Source: JAQGMJ01 sp036271855
GTDB lineage: Bacteria; Pseudomonadota; Gammaproteobacteria; Burkholderiales; JAEUOS01
Assembly (NCBI GenBank): GCA_036271855.1
Contig: DATAZV010000381.1
Span: 1 to 9,474 of the forward strand
Direction: 5' to 3'
Length of the DNA stretch: 9,474 nt
The notes under the pieces were generated by a model. The model was not told the DNA's origin. It searched no databases and worked only from the letters and a program-made list of their open reading frames with translations. A program made the translations under genes and the position numbers. This document shows, in pieces, positions 6,318 through 9,474 of this stretch (positions are counted from its first letter, which is position 1; each line of letters begins with the position of its first letter).

Positions 6318-6322
6318 GGAGG
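6318..6322 (+). promoter_or_regulatory. Shine-Dalgarno GGAGG fixing the binding-protein start
   Basis: GGAGG with 6-nt spacing precedes ATG 6329. The frame is open upstream to 6233, so this site and the signal peptide that follows decide the start. It is one of the two strongest ribosome sites in the window. Confidence 0.8.
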
Positions 6323-6328
6323 ACGTGT

Positions 6329-7327
6329 ATGAAAACCGCATTGCGTTTCCCGTTGCTGCATACCGCCGCTGCTTTGGCGGTCCTGTGTTTTTCCACCCTT
6401 GCCGCTGCTGTCGGCCCGCGCCCGGCACCGCTGGCGCAGCCGGTGACGCTGACCGTCGGCTACCAGAAGGTAGGGCACCTGGCGCCGATGGCGCTGATCG
6501 CCGACGACCTGAAAAAGATGGGCGTGGACCTCAAGCTGGTCGAGTTCGTGCGCTATGCCGATGCGCGCACCGCGCTGCTGTCGAACTCGCTGGACATGGC
6601 CACCGTTGGCCCGGCCGACCTGGCGATCGCCCTGTCGCAGGGCTCGCGCAACATGGTCGGCATCATGGGCGTGGGCTCCTCGCCCAAGTACGTGATCGCG
6701 CGCAAGGGCGTGAACTTCAACTCGTGGAGCGACATCAAGGGCAAGAAAATCGGCATCGCGCCCGGCTCCGCCGTGTGGTTCCAGCTGGCCGCCACCCTGA
6801 CCGAAAAAGGCGTGCCGTATAACAGCTTCACTGAAGTGAAAATCCAGGGCGCCGGCGCCAACTTCGACCAGGCGCTCAAACGCGGCGACGTCGACGGCAT
6901 CGTCACCTGGGAGCCCTTCGAGTCGGTGCCGGTGATCGAGGGTTACGGCTATTTCGCCAAGCCGCTGGAATACAGCCAGTCGAAATCGGTCGGCGCCGAG
7001 TTGGGCATGCTGGCTTCCAGCCGCGCCGCCGCCGCGAGCAAGCGCGAAGCGGTGCAGCGCTTTGTCTGGGCCTACCTGAATTCGATGGAACAGTTGCAGG
7101 CGTCGCCGCAAAAATTCGCCGAGGCCTATGCGCAGTTCACCGGCCTGCCGCCTTCCACCGCCGCCGAAGCCGCCAAGCCGATCAAGCTGGGCGGCGTGGT
7201 CGACCTGAACCAGATCAAGCGCCAGGCCAAGGCCTTCAACGAACTGGGCGTGATCCAGAAAGACGTGTCGGGCGAGATCGCCGAGTTCTGGGACACTTCC
7301 TTCGTCAAGAACGCCGGCAGCAAGTAA
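6329..7327 (+). CDS. ABC transporter periplasmic substrate-binding protein, NitT/TauT (SsuA/TauA-like) family
   Basis: This 332-residue protein is a secreted solute-binding protein that delivers ligand to the permease encoded next. The N-terminus is a Sec signal peptide: Lys2/Arg6, a hydrophobic core at about 8-24 and a likely cleavage after the Ala run near 25-27. Cys20 does not sit in a lipobox (Val-Leu precede it), so a free periplasmic protein is expected. The mature part shows the family pattern: 'TVGYQKVGHLAPM' opening the first lobe (42-54), 'GPADLAIALSQG' (94-105), 'SDIKGKKIGIAPGSA' (134-148), a linker with 'GDVDGIVTWEPF' (187-198), and a C-terminal helical part. Related proteins bind taurine, alkanesulfonates, nitrate, pyrimidine precursors or aromatic acids; nothing visible selects among these. 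Linkage to acyl-CoA genes suggests a carboxylate or amide (inference). The permease begins 16 nt downstream. Confidence 0.88.
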   Translation: MKTALRFPLLHTAAALAVLCFSTLAAAVGPRPAPLAQPVTLTVGYQKVGHLAPMALIADDLKKMGVDLKLVEFVRYADARTALLSNSLDMATVGPADLAIALSQGSRNMVGIMGVGSSPKYVIARKGVNFNSWSDIKGKKIGIAPGSAVWFQLAATLTEKGVPYNSFTEVKIQGAGANFDQALKRGDVDGIVTWEPFESVPVIEGYGYFAKPLEYSQSKSVGAELGMLASSRAAAASKREAVQRFVWAYLNSMEQLQASPQKFAEAYAQFTGLPPSTAAEAAKPIKLGGVVDLNQIKRQAKAFNELGVIQKDVSGEIAEFWDTSFVKNAGSK

Positions 7328-7343
7328 GCCGCGCCGGTTTCGC

Positions 7344-8156
7344 ATGAGCACTGCACTGAGCGGCCAGCGCAGCAAGCGCATGGCCCTGGCCGCCTGCTTG
7401 CCGGTGCTTTTTTTGCTGACCTGGGAGGTGATGGGGCGCTACGACCTGCTGATCGCCGGCCTGATCCCCACCCCCAGCGCGGTGCTGCGCGCCTGGTGGG
7501 TATGGGCCGCCGGGGCCGGCGGCCTGGCGCTCAATCCGTATAGCGGCACCTGGGGCGCCAATCTATGGTTCTCGCTGCAGCGGGTCGGCGAAGGCTATTT
7601 GCTGGCGATCGTACTGGGCGTGCCGCTGGGCATATTCATCGGCTGGAGCCGCCTGGCGGCGCGCCTGGTCGACCCCTCGATCCAGTGGCTGCGGCCGATT
7701 CCCATCACTGCCTGGCTGCCGTTTTCAATCGCGCTGTTCGGCATCAATGAATTCGGCGCGATCTTCCTGATCACCCTCGGCGCCTTTTATCCCATTGTGG
7801 TCAACACCACCCAGGGCGCGCGCGATGTCGACAAGAATCTGGTGCGCGCCGCGCGCATGATGGGCGCCGGCGGCGGCTCGCTGCTGCGCCGGGTGATTTT
7901 GCCGGCGGCGCTGCCCTCGGTGTTCACGGGTTTACGCATCGGCCTGGGGATAGCGTGGACGGCGGTGATCGTCGCCGAAATGGTGGCGGTGAAATCCGGC
8001 CTGGGCTATGTGCTGTGGGACGCCTATTACGTCGGCCGCATGGACGTGGTGATCGCCGACATGGTGTCCATCGGCCTGATGGGTTATGTCAGCGACCGAC
8101 TGGTGGTGTTCATCGAAAGCCGCCTGCTCACCTGGCGGCGCATGCAGAGTTACTGA
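7344..8156 (+). CDS. ABC transporter permease, SsuC/TauC-like
   Basis: This 270-residue inner-membrane protein belongs to the binding-protein-dependent transport permease family. Hydrophobic segments lie at about 14-32, 82-101, 123-153 (probably two), 191-215 and 236-256. The cytoplasmic EAA-type loop that contacts the ATPase is at about 168-191, 'RAARMMGAG' followed by 'VILPAALP'; the conserved Gly and the LPxxLP ending are present. A basic 'RSKR' precedes the first segment, in line with a cytoplasmic N-terminus. The segment between the first two membrane spans (about 52-72) is Gly/Trp-rich and presumably periplasmic. ATG 7344 lacks a clear Shine-Dalgarno sequence; Met13 is a possible alternative start. 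Its TGA overlaps the ATPase ATG by one base (TGATG), so the two are translationally coupled. The single permease gene implies a homodimer. Confidence 0.9.
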   Translation: MSTALSGQRSKRMALAACLPVLFLLTWEVMGRYDLLIAGLIPTPSAVLRAWWVWAAGAGGLALNPYSGTWGANLWFSLQRVGEGYLLAIVLGVPLGIFIGWSRLAARLVDPSIQWLRPIPITAWLPFSIALFGINEFGAIFLITLGAFYPIVVNTTQGARDVDKNLVRAARMMGAGGGSLLRRVILPAALPSVFTGLRIGLGIAWTAVIVAEMVAVKSGLGYVLWDAYYVGRMDVVIADMVSIGLMGYVSDRLVVFIESRLLTWRRMQSY

Positions 8157-8920
8157 TGGCATCGAGCGCAATCGAGATTACCGGCGTCACCAAGGTCTAC
8201 CCGGGCGACAACCCGGTCACGGCTTTGGAAAATATCGACCTTGAAATCGCCGACGGCGAATTCGCCGCCTTGCTCGGCCCCTCGGGCTGCGGCAAATCGA
8301 CGCTGCTCAACCTGCTGGCCGGCTTCGAGACTGTCACCGCAGGTAATCTGCATGTCTACGGCGAGGCGGTGACCGCGCCCGGGCCGCAGCGCGCCGTGGT
8401 GTTCCAGGAAGCGGCGCTGTTCCCCTGGCTCAATGTCTGGGAGAACGTGGTGTTCGGCCCCAAGGTGCAGGGCATGCCGGCGCAGCAGTACGAGCAAAAG
8501 GCAAGCGAGACCCTGAAACTGGTGGGCCTGGAAAACTTCGCCAAACACCTGCCGGTGCAACTCTCCGGCGGCATGCGCCAGCGCGTAGGTATCGCGCGGG
8601 TGCTGGTGATGGAGCCGACCCTGCTGCTGATGGACGAGCCCTTCGGTGCCCTCGATGCGCAGACGCGCCTGACCATGCAGCAGTTGCTGCTGGATGTGTG
8701 GGAAGGCCTGAAAAAAACCGTGGTGTTCGTCACCCACGACATCGACGAGGCGATTTTGCTGGCCGACGTCATTTATGTGATGAGCGCGCGTCCGGGGCGC
8801 ATCGCCACGCGTATTCCGGTGGAGGTGCCGCGCCCGCGCAACCTGGATACGCTGACCGACGTACACTTCAACGAAATGAAAAAGCGCATCATGCACGAGA
8901 TGCGTGTGGACCAACATTGA
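8156..8920 (+). CDS. ABC transporter ATP-binding protein, SsuB/TauB-like
   Basis: This 254-residue ATPase would power the importer as a cytoplasmic dimer. All nucleotide-binding motifs are intact: Walker A 'GPSGCGKST' (41-49), Q-loop Gln84 in 'VVFQEAALFPW', signature 'LSGGMRQR' (136-143), Walker B 'LLLMDE' with Glu161, D-loop 'GALD' (164-167) and switch His194 in 'VTHDIDEA'. The 'FQEAALFPWLNVWENV' stretch is characteristic of the nitrate/sulfonate/taurine branch. The C-terminus ends shortly after 'MSARPGRI', without an added regulatory domain. The start is set by the TGATG overlap with the permease stop. The SDR gene follows after 37 nt, which include a hairpin. Confidence 0.93.
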   Translation: MASSAIEITGVTKVYPGDNPVTALENIDLEIADGEFAALLGPSGCGKSTLLNLLAGFETVTAGNLHVYGEAVTAPGPQRAVVFQEAALFPWLNVWENVVFGPKVQGMPAQQYEQKASETLKLVGLENFAKHLPVQLSGGMRQRVGIARVLVMEPTLLLMDEPFGALDAQTRLTMQQLLLDVWEGLKKTVVFVTHDIDEAILLADVIYVMSARPGRIATRIPVEVPRPRNLDTLTDVHFNEMKKRIMHEMRVDQH

Positions 8921-8939
8921 CCGGCGATTGTGTCGCCGG
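8921..8939 (+). repeat. Hairpin CCGGCGA-TTGTG-TCGCCGG between ATPase and SDR genes
   Basis: A perfect 7-bp GC-rich stem with a 5-nt loop begins at the base after the ATPase stop and ends 6 bp before the SDR Shine-Dalgarno. No T-run follows, so it is not a standard terminator. It could lower or separate SDR expression from the transporter genes, or protect the upstream mRNA 3' end. Confidence 0.5.
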
Positions 8940-8945
8940 ATGAAC

Positions 8946-8951
8946 AAGGAG
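8946..8951 (+). promoter_or_regulatory. Shine-Dalgarno AAGGAG for the SDR gene
   Basis: AAGGAG with a 6-nt spacing precedes ATG 8958 and fixes the SDR start. Together with GGAGG before the binding protein it is the clearest ribosome site in the window, suggesting independent, efficient initiation. Confidence 0.8.
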
Positions 8952-8957
8952 ACTGCG

Positions 8958-9474
8958 ATGGATCTGGGACTGAAGGGAAAAAACGTACTCATCACCGGTG
9001 CCTCCAAGGGCATCGGCCTGGCCTGCGCCAAGGCGTTTGCGCTGGAAGGCTGCACCCTGCATCTGGCGTCGCGCGACGCCGGGCGCCTGGAAGCGGCAAA
9101 AGCGGAGATCGCGAAAATCGCGCAAGTGCAGGTGATCCTGCATCCGGCCGATCTTTCCAAGGGTGAGGTGGCGAAGTCGCTGGCGGCGGCCTGCGGCCCA
9201 CTCGACGTGCTGGTGAACAACGCCGGTGCGATTCCCGGCGGCAATATCGAGGTAGTCGACGAAGCGCGCTGGCGCGACTCCTGGGACCTGAAGGTGTTCG
9301 GCTACATCAACATGACGCGCGAGGTGCTGCCGGCGATGATGAAGCGCGGGTCGGGGGCCATTGTCAACATCATCGGCATGGCCGGCATCAAGCCATCGTT
9401 CGACTACATCTGCGGCGCTGCCGGCAACGCCGCGCTGATCGCCTTCACCAAGGGCATCGGCGCGGGCAGCACGG
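8958..9474 (+). CDS. Short-chain dehydrogenase/reductase family protein, atypical active site (3' end cut)
   Basis: The first 172 residues of a classical-type SDR are present; the rest lies beyond the right edge. The cofactor half is intact: 'TGASKGIG' (13-20), Arg39 after the second strand (often NADP-preferring) and 'NNAG' (87-90). The active-site half is unusual. Where classical SDRs have Ser in 'NISS', this one has 'NIIGMAG' with Gly140. Where YxxxK is expected, the sequence is 'YICGAAGNAAL'. Anchoring on the 'AALIAFT' helix puts Gly153 and Asn157 at the Tyr and Lys positions; Tyr150 is nearby but is not followed by Lys at +4. I recall SDRs with this 'YICG.AGNA' signature, so this is likely a conserved subgroup rather than a damaged gene. 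It might be a dehydrogenase with a shifted active site, or a non-oxidoreductase. It follows the transporter genes in the same direction, after a hairpin. Confidence 0.85.
   Translation, partial: MDLGLKGKNVLITGASKGIGLACAKAFALEGCTLHLASRDAGRLEAAKAEIAKIAQVQVILHPADLSKGEVAKSLAAACGPLDVLVNNAGAIPGGNIEVVDEARWRDSWDLKVFGYINMTREVLPAMMKRGSGAIVNIIGMAGIKPSFDYICGAAGNAALIAFTKGIGAGST

Noticed and set aside
6329..8920. Taurine, alkanesulfonate or nitrate specificity for the ABC importer
   Set aside because: Only family-level similarity is visible; no SsuD, TauD, nitrate reductase or cysteine-regulon element is present in the window.
1..9474. CRISPR array, insertion sequence, phage, tRNA/rRNA or defence system
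   Set aside because: No regularly spaced repeats, transposase or integrase motifs, terminal inverted repeats, tRNA-like cloverleaf or toxin-antitoxin-like small genes were seen.

Overview
The window is GC-rich, gene-dense bacterial DNA. It most resembles a Gram-negative proteobacterium, probably a betaproteobacterium. The basis is the base composition, the ClsB/YbhP-type gene pair, a periplasmic binding protein with a Sec signal peptide, and CoA-catabolic gene families typical of that group. The taxon is an inference, since no rRNA or tRNA gene is present.

Layout. Positions 1-1323 (minus strand) hold a two-gene envelope unit: a YbhP-like endonuclease/exonuclease/phosphatase-fold protein, then, 3 nt downstream, a ClsB-type cardiolipin synthase that runs off the left edge. 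A 208-bp divergent intergenic region follows. Positions 1532-6142 (plus strand) hold an acyl-CoA metabolism block: acyl-CoA dehydrogenase, amidase-signature hydrolase, CaiB/BaiF (class III) CoA-transferase and crotonase-fold protein. It is closed by a strong intrinsic terminator at 6201-6227. A second plus-strand unit (6329 to the right edge) encodes a complete NitT/TauT-type ABC importer (binding protein, permease, ATPase), followed by a short-chain dehydrogenase/reductase (SDR) cut by the window end. No intergenic gap exceeds 300 bp.

How the genes may work together (inference). The importer would bring in a small organic acid or amide. The amidase would release a carboxylate, the CoA-transferase would make the CoA thioester, the dehydrogenase would introduce a double bond, and the crotonase-fold and SDR proteins would act on the product. 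The substrate cannot be read from the sequence. No sulfonatase, nitrate reductase, thiolase or regulator gene lies in the window, so labels such as 'taurine' or 'nitrate' transporter are not supported.

The most interesting feature is enzymatic. Three of the catabolic enzymes have non-textbook active sites. The dehydrogenase has Pro where MCAD-type enzymes carry the catalytic Glu, but has a Glu at the IVD/LCAD position. The crotonase-fold protein lacks both hydratase Glu residues. The SDR keeps its cofactor motifs but appears to lack the Ser-Tyr-Lys catalytic set. With the amidase and transporter, this suggests a catabolic module whose chemistry is not simple beta-oxidation. Several inverted and direct repeats lie at the likely control regions.
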